DNA of 21,863 nt from SIG565 sp045647785 (GTDB lineage Bacteria; Bacillota; Clostridia; Oscillospirales; Acutalibacteraceae): assembly GCA_045647785.1 (NCBI GenBank), contig JAZRMU010000014.1:1-21863 (forward strand), written 5' to 3'. The position numbers were made by a program, and so were the translations under genes. This document shows positions 1-7,177 of this stretch, piece by piece. Each line of letters begins with the position of its first letter. Position 1 is the stretch's first letter. The notes under the pieces were generated by a model. It was not told the DNA's origin and searched no databases. It saw only the letters and a list, made by a program, of their open reading frames with translations.

Positions 1-348
1 ATTGCAGGCAAGGAAGAGGAGGAGTCCACTCCGTTCGACGATATTGTCGGTGGTGATAGCAATAACCAAACACCTGATGGCTCGGGTAGCGGCAGTAGCG
101 GTAACGGCGGGAACGGCGGCACCTCGGGCGGCGGTCAGACCACACCCCCTGCTAGTGGAAATGGCAACAGCGGCAATGGTGAGTCGGGCAACAACGGCAG
201 CGGAAACCAGGGTGGCGAAAACGATAATCAAGGCAATGGAAACCAGGAGAGCGGAAACCAAGGTTCGGGTACTTCAGGCAACACCGGTCTTGATGTAGAA
301 TATAATGATAAATCCGGCGGTGGCTGGGGTGCTATCCAAGGAAAATAG
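1..348 (+). CDS. Partial CDS: C-terminal Gly/Asn/Ser-rich tail of an unidentified protein
   Basis: Frame 1 is open from the first base to a TAG at 346-348, giving 115 residues with no start in the window, so only the C-terminus of a gene is present. The first residues (IAGKEEEESTPFDDI) are acidic. Residues about 17-95 are almost entirely Gly, Asn, Ser, Gln and Thr, a low-complexity and presumably disordered linker. The end is GLDVEYNDKSGGGWGAIQGK. Such tails occur at the C-terminus of surface or membrane-anchored proteins such as class A penicillin-binding proteins, but nothing visible here fixes the family, so no function is assigned. I prefer this frame over the overlapping frame-2 reading because its Gly/Asn/Ser composition is coherent and it stops just before a terminator-like hairpin. 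Confidence 0.65.
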   Translation: MAGKEEEESTPFDDIVGGDSNNQTPDGSGSGSSGNGGNGGTSGGGQTTPPASGNGNSGNGESGNNGSGNQGGENDNQGNGNQESGNQGSGTSGNTGLDVEYNDKSGGGWGAIQGK

Positions 349-357
349 GTTTATTTA

Positions 358-383
358 TTAAAGCACCGAGTTCGGTGCTTTAA
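358..383 (+). terminator. Terminator-like perfect hairpin
   Basis: A 12-bp perfect inverted repeat (TTAAAGCACCGA, loop GT, TCGGTGCTTTAA) lies 9 bases after the stop at 346-348. The 3' side ends in TTTAATATTT rather than a long uninterrupted T run, so termination may be partial. It ends 18 bases before the trmB start codon. Confidence 0.7.
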
Positions 384-401
384 TATTTGGAGGAAAAAAT
401 T

Positions 402-1082
402 ATGCGAATGAGAAAAAAGAAAAATCTTGAGGAGCGGCTTTCGGAGTGTCGGGAAAACCTTATAATTATTGATAGGCAGGACCGAAATTTCAATTCCGTA
501 AAAACAGAAAAGGATTATATAGATTTTACCGAGCTTTTCGGTAATTCTAATCCAATTCACCTCGAAATCGGTTGTGGCAAGGGTGGCTTTTCTTGTGAGA
601 TAGCTGCGCGCAATCCTGATATAAACTATATAGCCGTTGAAAAAACTGGAAATGTAATTGTGTCGGCTTGCGAAAACGCAAAACAGCGTGGACTTAAAAA
701 TCTAATTTTTGTAAAGTGCGGCGCTGAATATCTGCCTGCCCTAATAAAACCGCATACTGTTGGGCGCATTTACCTTAATTTTTCTTGCCCATTCCCTAAG
801 AAGAAATATGCATCGCATCGCTTAACGGCAGCCCCGTTCCTTGAAATTTATAAGGAGTTAATGGCTGTGGGTGCGGAGATCCACCAAAAGACTGATAATA
901 AAGGACTTTTTGAGTTTTCTATTGAGCAGTTATCTGGTGCAGGATTTCGCATTAAAAATGTCTCTCTTGATTTGCATTCCAGCGATTTTGAAGGTAATAT
1001 AGTAACCGAGTACGAGGCAAAGTTTGTTGCCCTTGGACTTCCCATTTTTAGGCTAGAAGCATATTTTGGGGAAAATCAATGA
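402..1082 (+). CDS. trmB: tRNA (guanine-N7-)-methyltransferase TrmB
   Basis: A SAM-dependent enzyme that methylates G46 of tRNA; 226 residues, normal for the family. The SAM-binding glycine motif is HLEIGCGKGG (residues 53-62), followed by the acidic turn AVEK (78-81). The family signature near the active site reads LNFSCPFPKKK (125-135), and TDNKGLFEF (164-172) is the conserved C-terminal motif. The start is the ATG at 402, preceded by GGAGG at 389-393 with an 8-base spacer; an upstream in-frame TTG at 387 overlaps that ribosome site and is unlikely. Oddity: most TrmB proteins have FSDPWPKK here, and the aspartate (position 129) is a cysteine in this protein. The gene converges on the P-type ATPase-like gene with a shared terminator between them. 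The family call is secure; full activity is less certain. Confidence 0.93.
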   Translation: MRMRKKKNLEERLSECRENLIIIDRQDRNFNSVKTEKDYIDFTELFGNSNPIHLEIGCGKGGFSCEIAARNPDINYIAVEKTGNVIVSACENAKQRGLKNLIFVKCGAEYLPALIKPHTVGRIYLNFSCPFPKKKYASHRLTAAPFLEIYKELMAVGAEIHQKTDNKGLFEFSIEQLSGAGFRIKNVSLDLHSSDFEGNIVTEYEAKFVALGLPIFRLEAYFGENQ

Positions 1083-1118
1083 AAAATCTGCGAGACTTTT
1101 AAATTTAAAATAAACAAC

Positions 1119-1170
1119 CCCCGCAGTTAGAAATGTTCGATAAGGACATTCCTAACTGCGGGGTGTTTTT
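1119..1170. terminator. Bidirectional terminator between trmB and the ATPase-like gene
   Basis: CCCCGCAGTTAG (1119-1130) pairs perfectly with CTAACTGCGGGG (1152-1163), and the stem extends inward with one A-C mismatch to about 1138/1144. On the plus strand it is followed by TGTTTTT. On the minus strand it is followed by a T-rich run (complement of 1100-1118), so it can serve both convergent genes. The minus-strand stop codon (1169-1171) lies only 5 bases outside the stem. Confidence 0.9.
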
Positions 1171-3754
1171 ATGCCTTTATTTTGCTGTAAAACTTAAAGC
1201 CTATTTTAATAAGCTCATCACACACCATAAATATCAGCGCGAAAAGAATTATTATTGTGATGCAGGAAACGGGCAGAGCCACAATTCCAAAAAGCAAGCC
1301 TATTGGCGTTGCAAGCAGTAAAAGCATCACGATGACGCTTAAAATAGTAGTGAATAAAATGTAGCGGTTTTTAGTTATTCCGCTGCCAATGATAAACGAA
1401 TCGGAGTAGCAGGCGCTTATGTGCAAAATCTGTGAAAAGCCTATTATTGCAAACACAGTAGTTCTCGCAATTTCCGGTGAATGTGCGTTGCCTATTGCAT
1501 AGCCGATAATGCTTAAAATGGTTATAACCAAAGCCTCAATAACTAATTTGACCGAAGATTTAAGGGTGAATATGCGTGATTTATCACTTGTTATCTTAAC
1601 ATTGTCGACCGGTGTCATTCCAATAGAAAGGGCGGGGAAGGTATCTGTAATCAGATTCACAAGCAGTAGCTGTGCCGCTAAAAGCATCGGAGAGCGGAAA
1701 ATTAAAAGACCTATAATAACTGTCAAAAGTTCTGCTAAATTTGTGCTTAAAATGTAGTGTAAAATGCGCTTAATGCTTAAATAGGTATTCTTGCAGGTTG
1801 CAATTGCCATCATAATGGACTGCAAGGAGGTATCCTCAATAATAATGTCAGCGGCATCCTTTGCAACATCAGAAGCGGTTGATTTAAGTGCAATACCTAT
1901 TGTGGCCTTTCGAAGTGAGGGTGCATCCGCCATGGTCATACCTGTTATTGCAACGCGCTCGTTATTGTGCTGCAGTGCACGCACGATTCTGAAGCGGCTT
2001 TCGGGCGTTATTCTAGCGACCACGGCAAATGAGGTGATTTCCTTATCAAGCTCCTCATCGCTCATAAGGGCGAGCTCTTCTTCTGAAATAGCCTTTAAAC
2101 TATCATGCAGAATACCGACACGGCGCGCTATCGCTTTTGCGGTAGCAAGGTTATCACCCGTAATCATAACCGTTCTGATTCCCGACTTTTCGAGGGCACG
2201 AACCGATTTTACAACATTGGGGCTAAGCTCGGTTTCAAAACCTATAAAGCCCGCGAATGTAAGATTCGTTTCAAGGTCTATTGTGTTGGGTATTGCGGGT
2301 ACTTCATCAAGCTCTTTGTAGCCGACTGCGATAACTCGAAGTGCGTCCTGTGCCATCATTTCGTTAACCTTGAGCGCGGCGTTTGCATCAATGCCTATAC
2401 ATTTATTAACTAATTCCTCGGGCGCACCCTTAACAATAGAGAACGGCTTGCCGTTGACCATTTTAACGGTGGTTATAAGTCGGCGCTCGTTATCAAACGG
2501 AATAACCGCAAGCGTGGGGTAAAGGTTTTCTACATCACTGCGCGGTATACCCGAAAGCTTTTCAAACATATCGAATAAAGCAAGGTCAGTGTGGTCGGGG
2601 GTATCGGGATTAAAGCAGAGAGAGGATAGCTTTAATAGGCTAGAACTGTTATCATCAAGCGGCTTGTCCGTGATTTCGGTAATTCGTCTTCCGTCAAAAA
2701 TTTTAGCAATCGTCATATTATCGGTGGTGAAAACCTCACCCTTATCGGCGCATATAACCGATATTTTTGAGGCTTTTTTTATAATTGAGGGCATAAGCAC
2801 GATAGTGCCCACATCCTGTAATTTTCGCATACCGATAGATTTAATAGCGGCTACAATAGCGGGCAGACTTTCGGGGTAGCAGGCAATGAATATTGCCGAG
2901 CAAAGCACCACGGAATTAACAACGGTCAAAGCAAAGTTCTGCGTGATAGTGCTGCCACCGAATATAATATTTAGTATAAATACAAGTGCGCAGATAACGC
3001 TGATTATAATGCCCGAATAGCGGCAAACCTGTGCAATATCTGATTTTTTGGATTCATAAAGGTAGGACTGATTAATTTTTTGGCGTGCAAGCTCGGTTTC
3101 GCTTCCTGTTTCGGTAACAACCGCCAAGCCCTGACCGCTAATAACGCTGCAGCCGGCAAAAACCATATTTTTGCGGTCGCGAATTTCTGCTATATCCTCG
3201 GCAATATAATTGCTTTCTTTATCAGTATAAACAATCTCGCGGGTGAGCACGTATTCATCGCACCTGAGTAAATTTTCTTCAATAAGTCGCGCATCGGCTG
3301 CAATTAAATCGCCAGCATTTAAAACTAAAATATCACCGGGCACTACCTTGTCGGCAGTTGTGATAATAGTTTCACCGCCGCGAATAACTGTTGCTGAATA
3401 TTTTTTATATTCGTCCGCATTGTGCTGGAATCGGTCAAGGTACATTCCTTTAACAGCCGAAAGCAAGGCGAAAACAGTTAAAACAACCACCGCCATAATG
3501 ACGGTTAGGTCTACTGTGCCCTCGGTTACAGCAGATAAGATAACCGAAAGCAGAACACTGCCGAGCAAAAAGTATGTAGGTATATTAGAGAACTGCGACA
3601 GAGCGTTTTTTATAAACTTAAGCGGTTTATTTTCCTTTTCTTCATTTATAATATCGTTTAAAATAAGTTCAGCCTTATTAAGAGAAAGTCCGCTTTCTTT
3701 ATCAACGCCGAAATAGTTTAGAACATCGTTTTTATCAGAGCTATGCCAAATCAT
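1169..3754 (-). CDS. P2-type cation ATPase-like protein with degenerate catalytic motifs (possible pseudo-ATPase)
   Basis: An 861-residue protein with the full P-type ATPase layout: N-terminal helical region, membrane pair M1-M2 (about 58-103), A domain, M3-M4 (about 247-303), P and N domains, and six C-terminal membrane segments (about 662-850). The minus-strand start is the ATG at 3754, preceded by TGGAGG at 3766-3761. Residues typical of Ca2+/cation sites are kept: PESLP (294-298) in M4, N672 and E675 in M5, N700 and D704 in M6. KGAPE (442-446) and TGD (532-534) are also kept. The catalytic core is altered: TGES reads TREI (171-174), DKTGT reads DKGEV (337-341), and TGDGVNDAP reads TGMTMADAP (604-612). 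The phosphorylatable Asp (D337) is present, but the near-invariant Thr/Gly after it and the first Asp of the Mg2+ hinge motif are missing. The frame is open throughout, so this is not a decayed gene. Transport activity is doubtful. Confidence 0.9.
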   Translation of the reverse strand: MIWHSSDKNDVLNYFGVDKESGLSLNKAELILNDIINEEKENKPLKFIKNALSQFSNIPTYFLLGSVLLSVILSAVTEGTVDLTVIMAVVVLTVFALLSAVKGMYLDRFQHNADEYKKYSATVIRGGETIITTADKVVPGDILVLNAGDLIAADARLIEENLLRCDEYVLTREIVYTDKESNYIAEDIAEIRDRKNMVFAGCSVISGQGLAVVTETGSETELARQKINQSYLYESKKSDIAQVCRYSGIIISVICALVFILNIIFGGSTITQNFALTVVNSVVLCSAIFIACYPESLPAIVAAIKSIGMRKLQDVGTIVLMPSIIKKASKISVICADKGEVFTTDNMTIAKIFDGRRITEITDKPLDDNSSSLLKLSSLCFNPDTPDHTDLALFDMFEKLSGIPRSDVENLYPTLAVIPFDNERRLITTVKMVNGKPFSIVKGAPEELVNKCIGIDANAALKVNEMMAQDALRVIAVGYKELDEVPAIPNTIDLETNLTFAGFIGFETELSPNVVKSVRALEKSGIRTVMITGDNLATAKAIARRVGILHDSLKAISEEELALMSDEELDKEITSFAVVARITPESRFRIVRALQHNNERVAITGMTMADAPSLRKATIGIALKSTASDVAKDAADIIIEDTSLQSIMMAIATCKNTYLSIKRILHYILSTNLAELLTVIIGLLIFRSPMLLAAQLLLVNLITDTFPALSIGMTPVDNVKITSDKSRIFTLKSSVKLVIEALVITILSIIGYAIGNAHSPEIARTTVFAIIGFSQILHISACYSDSFIIGSGITKNRYILFTTILSVIVMLLLLATPIGLLFGIVALPVSCITIIILFALIFMVCDELIKIGFKFYSKIKA

Positions 3755-3783
3755 AACATCCCTCCACAATATATTTCAATTAT

Positions 3784-3812
3784 ATAATACATTATTTCAA
3801 CAAAATAATCAA
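3784..3812 (-). promoter_or_regulatory. Candidate promoter of the ATPase-like gene
   Basis: On the minus strand TTGATT (3812-3807) and TATTAT (3789-3784) are separated by 17 bases and lie about 30 bases upstream of the start codon. The region is very AT-rich, so chance matches are likely. Confidence 0.4.
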
Positions 3813-3851
3813 TGAAAATATGTGAAAGTTTGCAATATTTAATAATTTCTC

Positions 3852-3880
3852 TTGACAATGCGTTTCTGTTATTGTATACT
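3852..3880 (+). promoter_or_regulatory. Sigma-A type promoter of rpsU
   Basis: TTGACA at 3852-3857 and TATACT at 3875-3880 with a 17-base spacer, about 50 bases ahead of the rpsU start. A small possible hairpin (GGTAT at 3886-3890, ATACC at 3896-3900) sits in the leader; its role is unknown. Confidence 0.88.
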
Positions 3881-3930
3881 TGTAAGGTATTCGATATACC
3901 TCTAAGAATATGCAAAAGGAGGGAAATTTA

Positions 3931-4107
3931 ATGAGTCAGGTACGTTTGAAAGAAAACGAGTCGCTTGATAACGCTCTTCGTCGTTTTAAAAGACAGACAG
4001 CTAAAGATGGCGTTATTCAGGAAGTTCGCAAGAGAGAGCATTATGAAAAGCCCTCTGTAAAGCGTAAAAAGAAGTCGGAAGCAGCACGCAAGCGCAAGTT
4101 CCGCTAA
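3931..4107 (+). CDS. rpsU: 30S ribosomal protein S21
   Basis: A small, very basic protein of the 30S subunit platform; 58 residues, the usual Firmicutes length. The N-terminal SQVRLKENESLDNALRRFKR and the Lys/Arg-rich C-terminal half (VKRKKKSEAARKRKFR) are typical of bS21. The start at 3931 is chosen because AAGGAGGG at 3916-3923 lies 7 bases upstream; the in-frame ATG at 3910 lies ahead of that ribosome site. It has its own consensus promoter and is followed by a strong terminator, so it is probably transcribed alone. Confidence 0.97.
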   Translation: MSQVRLKENESLDNALRRFKRQTAKDGVIQEVRKREHYEKPSVKRKKKSEAARKRKFR

Positions 4108-4124
4108 GCGATATTTTTATCTGT

Positions 4125-4153
4125 AAAAAGCGGTTTTGTAAAACCGCTTTTTT
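4125..4153 (+). terminator. Terminator after rpsU
   Basis: AAAAGCGGTTTT (4126-4137), loop GT, AAAACCGCTTTT (4140-4151) followed by more T: a 12-bp perfect stem with a T run. It ends 16 bases before the yqeG start. Confidence 0.92.
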
Positions 4154-4169
4154 ATTTTGGTGATTTAGT

Positions 4170-4655
4170 ATGTTATTCAAACCTGATATAAAGCTTGATA
4201 AAATTACCGATATATCGGTAGAACTGTTAGAGAAAAAGGGTATTACTGCTCTTATTTTAGATGTTGATAACACTCTTTCCACGCATCACGGAATGCGGCT
4301 CACCGAGGGGCTTGAGGAGTGGCTCGGTCTAATGCAGCAAAACGGAATAAGGCTCATCATTCTTTCCAACTCGAAAAGACAACGTGTTGAGCCGTTTGCC
4401 GAAAAAATTAATCTTGAATTTATATCAACAGGGCTTAAACCCTTGCCGTTTAAATTCTTCAAAGCACTCGGTAGGCTCGGCGTAAAGCGCAAAAACGCCG
4501 CAGTAGTTGGTGATCAGCTGTTTACCGATTCATTAGGTGCGCATCTTTCGGGAATAACGGCTATTATATTAGACCCTATTTTGCCCGAAACTATGTGGGG
4601 CTTTAAATTCAAGCGTTATCTTGAAAAAATCCTTTATTCAGTATATAAATTCTAG
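4170..4655 (+). CDS. yqeG: YqeG family HAD IIIA-type phosphatase
   Basis: A 161-residue cytoplasmic HAD-superfamily protein. Motif I is DVDNTL (31-36) with both catalytic aspartates, motif II is ILSNS, the motif III lysine is in the KPLPFKF segment, and motif IV is VVGDQLFTD, the family hallmark. Length and motif order match YqeG/YrfG-type phosphatases, whose physiological substrate is not firmly known. The ATG at 4170 has only a weak ribosome site (GGTGA) and lies just behind the rpsU terminator, so its expression may depend on read-through. The next gene begins 11 bases after the stop codon, and aroQ overlaps that gene, so the three probably form an operon. Confidence 0.9.
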   Translation: MLFKPDIKLDKITDISVELLEKKGITALILDVDNTLSTHHGMRLTEGLEEWLGLMQQNGIRLIILSNSKRQRVEPFAEKINLEFISTGLKPLPFKFFKALGRLGVKRKNAAVVGDQLFTDSLGAHLSGITAIILDPILPETMWGFKFKRYLEKILYSVYKF

Positions 4656-4666
4656 GTGGTGTTAGT

Positions 4667-5527
4667 GTGGCAGCAAAATTCGGTCCTGCGGGGAATTCCG
4701 TAAGCTTTTCCGAAATGGGCTATAAGCACAGTTTGCAAGTCCCTGAATATCTTGTTAAAATGGGGCTTGATGCATTTGAGTATCAGTGTGGGCGAGGTGT
4801 GAATATCGGACTTGATAAAGCCCGAGCACTCGGCTTGAAGGCGGCGGAAAGCGGCATAACCTTATCGCTTCATGCACCATATTATATATCTATGTCCTCT
4901 CTTGAGGAGGAAAAGCGTCTCAATTCCGTTAAATATATTTTGGATAGCGCTGCTGCGGTGAATGCTATGGGCGGTAATCGCATTATCGTTCACACGGGCT
5001 CTTGTGGTAAAATCTCGCGTGAGTACGCCCTGGAGCTAGCGATTGATACTATGAAAATTGCGCTTAAGGCACTTGATGAGCATGGGCTGTCCCACATCCG
5101 TGTTTGTCCCGAAACAATGGGCAAAATTAATCAGCTTGGAACGCTGGATGAGGTTTTAGCACTTTGCGAGCTGGATGAAAGGCTGTTGCCTTGTATTGAT
5201 TTCGGTCATCTTAATGCCCGTACCTTGGGCGGACTTAAAACTAAAGAGGATTTTGCCGAGATTTTCACCGCTATCGAAAATAGACTTGGTATTTCAAGAT
5301 TAAAGGAGTTCCACTCGCATTTTTCTAAAATCGAGTATACTACAGGCGGAGAAAAGAAGCATCTGACCTTTGAGGATTGCGTGTTCGGACCTGATTTTGA
5401 GCCTGTTATGGAGCTTACTGCTATGAAAAATTGCTCACCGACATTCATCTGCGAGTCCGACGGAACACAGGCGGAGGATGCGGCTACGATGAAAAAATAT
5501 TATTTGGAGCTGATAAACAATGGCTAA
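4667..5527 (+). CDS. Endonuclease IV-like TIM-barrel protein
   Basis: A 286-residue member of the AP-endonuclease-2/xylose isomerase-like TIM-barrel superfamily. Most metal ligands of deoxyribonuclease IV can be matched: H69 (LSLHAPY), H109 (IVHTGS), E149 (CPETMG), D178 and H181 (IDFGH), H216 (FHSHFS), H232 (EKKH) and E263 (ICESD). The Asp two residues before the last His in true Nfo proteins (DxH) is a Lys here (KKH), so this looks like a divergent subfamily and AP-site cleavage is not assured. The start is GTG at 4667 with GGTGGT at 4655-4660 upstream; the N-terminal KFGPAGNS fits the family. The 3' end overlaps aroQ by 8 bases. Confidence 0.82.
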   Translation: MAAKFGPAGNSVSFSEMGYKHSLQVPEYLVKMGLDAFEYQCGRGVNIGLDKARALGLKAAESGITLSLHAPYYISMSSLEEEKRLNSVKYILDSAAAVNAMGGNRIIVHTGSCGKISREYALELAIDTMKIALKALDEHGLSHIRVCPETMGKINQLGTLDEVLALCELDERLLPCIDFGHLNARTLGGLKTKEDFAEIFTAIENRLGISRLKEFHSHFSKIEYTTGGEKKHLTFEDCVFGPDFEPVMELTAMKNCSPTFICESDGTQAEDAATMKKYYLELINNG

Positions 5528-5963
5528 AGGTAAAATACTTATTATAAATGGACCTAATCTAAATATGCTTGGCACACGCCAGCCGCAGGTTTACGGCAGC
5601 CGAACACTTGAGGATATTAATAAAAATATCTGCACCTATGCCGAAGGTATGAAGCTAGAGTGCGATTTTTTTCAGTCTAACTGTGAGGGCGAAATTGTAA
5701 GCAAAATTCAAAGCGTTGCGGTTAATTATGATGGCTGTATTATCAACGCGGGTGCATACACTCATTACAGCTACGCTATACGCGATGCGATTTCGTGTGT
5801 CGATAAGCCTTTTATAGAGGTTCATATGTCTAATATTCATTCGCGCGAGGAGTTTCGCCACAAATCGGTAATAGCTGCAGTATGCAAGGGCAGCATTATC
5901 GGCTTTGGAGATGATAGTTATCTGCTCGCAATTAATGCGATGCGCACAATAATGAGTAAATAA
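5520..5963 (+). CDS. aroQ: 3-dehydroquinate dehydratase, type II
   Basis: Type II dehydroquinase of the shikimate pathway (3-dehydroquinate to 3-dehydroshikimate), normally a cytosolic dodecamer. Length is 147 residues, as expected. The signature GPNLNMLGTRQPQVYG (11-26) contains R20 and the catalytic Y25. INAGAYTHYS (75-84) carries the substrate-binding Asn and His, and EVHMSNIHSREEFRH (100-114) closes the active site. Small departures from consensus are Q instead of E after R20, SNCEGE instead of SNHEGE, and NAGA instead of NPGA. The ATG at 5520 overlaps the end of the TIM-barrel gene; GGAG at 5506-5509 serves as ribosome site. Translational coupling is likely. Confidence 0.95.
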   Translation: MAKGKILIINGPNLNMLGTRQPQVYGSRTLEDINKNICTYAEGMKLECDFFQSNCEGEIVSKIQSVAVNYDGCIINAGAYTHYSYAIRDAISCVDKPFIEVHMSNIHSREEFRHKSVIAAVCKGSIIGFGDDSYLLAINAMRTIMSK

Positions 5964-5974
5964 GCGGTTTTTGC

Positions 5975-6003
5975 TTGACAAACTATCAAAAAATAAGTAT
6001 ACT
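5975..6003 (+). promoter_or_regulatory. Sigma-A type promoter of efp
   Basis: TTGACA (5975-5980), 17-base spacer, TATACT (5998-6003), about 40 bases before the efp start. No terminator-like hairpin is visible between aroQ and this promoter. Confidence 0.88.
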
Positions 6004-6045
6004 TAATTTATAAAAAATTTTGTTATAATTTGGAGGAATTAAATT

Positions 6046-6603
6046 ATGATTACTGCCGGTGATTTTAGAAACGGTGTTACTTTTGAGATGGACGGTAATG
6101 TTTATCAGATAATTGAATTCCAGCATGTTAAGCCTGGTAAGGGCGCTGCCTTTGTTCGTACAAAGATTAGAAATGTAATTGCTGGTTCCGTTATTGAAAA
6201 AACCTTCAACCCTAGCGATAAGTTCCCGACCGCTTTTGTTGAGAGAAAGGATATGGAGTTTTCTTACAGCGACGAGGGTCTTTACTACTTTATGGATCCC
6301 GAATCCTATGAGCTTGTTCCTGTTAATGCCGATCAGCTTGGCGACAACTTCAAGTTCGTTAAGGAGAATATGACCTGCAAGATTTTATCTTATAAGGGCA
6401 ACATTTTCGGTGTTGAACCGCCCACATTCGTTGAGCTTGCTGTTAGCCAGACCGATCCCGGCTTCAAGGGTGATACAGCTACCAACGCTATGAAACCTGC
6501 TACACTTGAGACAGGTGCTGAAATCCGTGTTCCTTTGTTTATCAACGAGGGTGATATGATTCGCATTGATACCCGCACAGGCGAGTATATGGAACGCGCA
6601 TAA
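6046..6603 (+). CDS. efp: Translation elongation factor P
   Basis: EF-P relieves ribosome stalling at consecutive prolines. The 185-residue length and the three-domain pattern are normal: an N-terminal KOW-like domain starting MITAGDFRNG, and the C-terminal GAEIRVPLFINEGDMIRIDTRTGEY block. The loop HVKPGKGAAF places the modifiable lysine at K32. The start codon at 6046 follows TGGAGG with a spacer of about 8 bases. It is transcribed from the promoter at 5975-6003, probably together with the cysteine-rich gene 18 bases downstream. Confidence 0.97.
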   Translation: MITAGDFRNGVTFEMDGNVYQIIEFQHVKPGKGAAFVRTKIRNVIAGSVIEKTFNPSDKFPTAFVERKDMEFSYSDEGLYYFMDPESYELVPVNADQLGDNFKFVKENMTCKILSYKGNIFGVEPPTFVELAVSQTDPGFKGDTATNAMKPATLETGAEIRVPLFINEGDMIRIDTRTGEYMERA

Positions 6604-6621
6604 TTTTAGGGGGACTGAAAA

Positions 6622-7113
6622 ATGACTATTTCCGAAAGAATTTCTTATGTTAAAGGTCTTGCAGACGGAATGAAGCTTGATACCGAGTCTAACGAGGGCA
6701 AGCTCATCTCTGCTATTATTGATATCCTTGCTGATATTTCAGAGGAAATCGATGCTATTAATGAAGAACAGTTCGATATAGCTGACCAGCTCGACGAGGT
6801 TGATGAGGATTTATCAACTCTCGAAGAAATTATTTATGATGACGATGAGGATGAGTGTGAGTGCGGTTGTGGCTGTGGCCCTGATTGCGACTGCGGTTGT
6901 CAGGAAGGCCTTGAGTGCACCTGCGGCGGCGAATGCGATTGTGGCTGCTGCGACGATGAGGTTTATGAGGTAACCTGCCCGAACTGCAACGATATTATCT
7001 ATCTTGACGCTGAAATGCTTGAGGAAGAAGGTATTGCTTGCCCCAACTGCGGCACAAACCTTGAGTTTGAATTCGATTGCGATTGCGACTGCGACTGTGC
7101 TGAAGAAGAATAA
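6622..7113 (+). CDS. CD1247-type protein with a cysteine-rich, metallothionein-like segment and zinc ribbon
   Basis: 163 residues. The N-terminal part (1-72; SERISYVKGLADGMKLD, then an acidic helical stretch) resembles the CD1247 N-terminal domain found in Clostridia. Residues 79-110 hold 13 cysteines in CxC and CC spacing among Asp, Glu and Gly. A zinc-ribbon segment with CPNC at 119-122 and 140-143 follows, and the end is a DCDCDCDC tail (152-159). That makes 21 cysteines in total, strongly suggesting metal binding, though which metal and what purpose are not visible. A GGGGG ribosome site precedes the ATG. The gene is 18 bases downstream of efp and is followed by a strong terminator, so it is probably co-transcribed with efp. 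Confidence 0.8.
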   Translation: MTISERISYVKGLADGMKLDTESNEGKLISAIIDILADISEEIDAINEEQFDIADQLDEVDEDLSTLEEIIYDDDEDECECGCGCGPDCDCGCQEGLECTCGGECDCGCCDDEVYEVTCPNCNDIIYLDAEMLEEEGIACPNCGTNLEFEFDCDCDCDCAEEE

Positions 7114-7130
7114 TTTATAAATGTATATTT

Positions 7131-7166
7131 GGGGGCAGATGGTTTTACATCCGCCCCCTGTTTTTT
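7131..7166 (+). terminator. Terminator after the cysteine-rich gene
   Basis: GGGGGCAGATG (7131-7141) pairs with CATCCGCCCCC (7148-7158) with one mismatch, loop GTTTTA, followed by TGTTTTTT. The T run ends 11 bases before the ispD start codon, and the ribosome site AAGGA directly abuts it. Confidence 0.92.
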
Positions 7167-7177
7167 AAGGATTTGTT

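Noticed and set aside
2..298. Frame-2 reading of 98 codons at the left edge, rich in Ala and Arg
   Set aside because: Frame 1 gives a coherent Gly/Asn/Ser-rich tail that ends just before a terminator-like hairpin; the frame-2 product is the usual shadow of GGC/AAC-type codons.
1791..2321. Plus-strand frame of 176 codons inside the ATPase-like gene, and a similar one at 3243-3716
   Set aside because: They lie antisense to a clear P-type ATPase fold, lack ribosome sites and resemble no protein; the minus-strand frame is fully explained.
1169..3754. ATPase-like gene as a frameshifted pseudogene
   Set aside because: The frame is continuous with all domains and membrane segments present. The motif changes are in-frame substitutions needing several base changes, not indels.
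7080..7101. GATTGCGACTGC-type repeat as a simple-sequence or CRISPR-like repeat
   Set aside because: It is in frame and encodes the DCDCDCDC tail of the cysteine-rich protein; there are no spacers.
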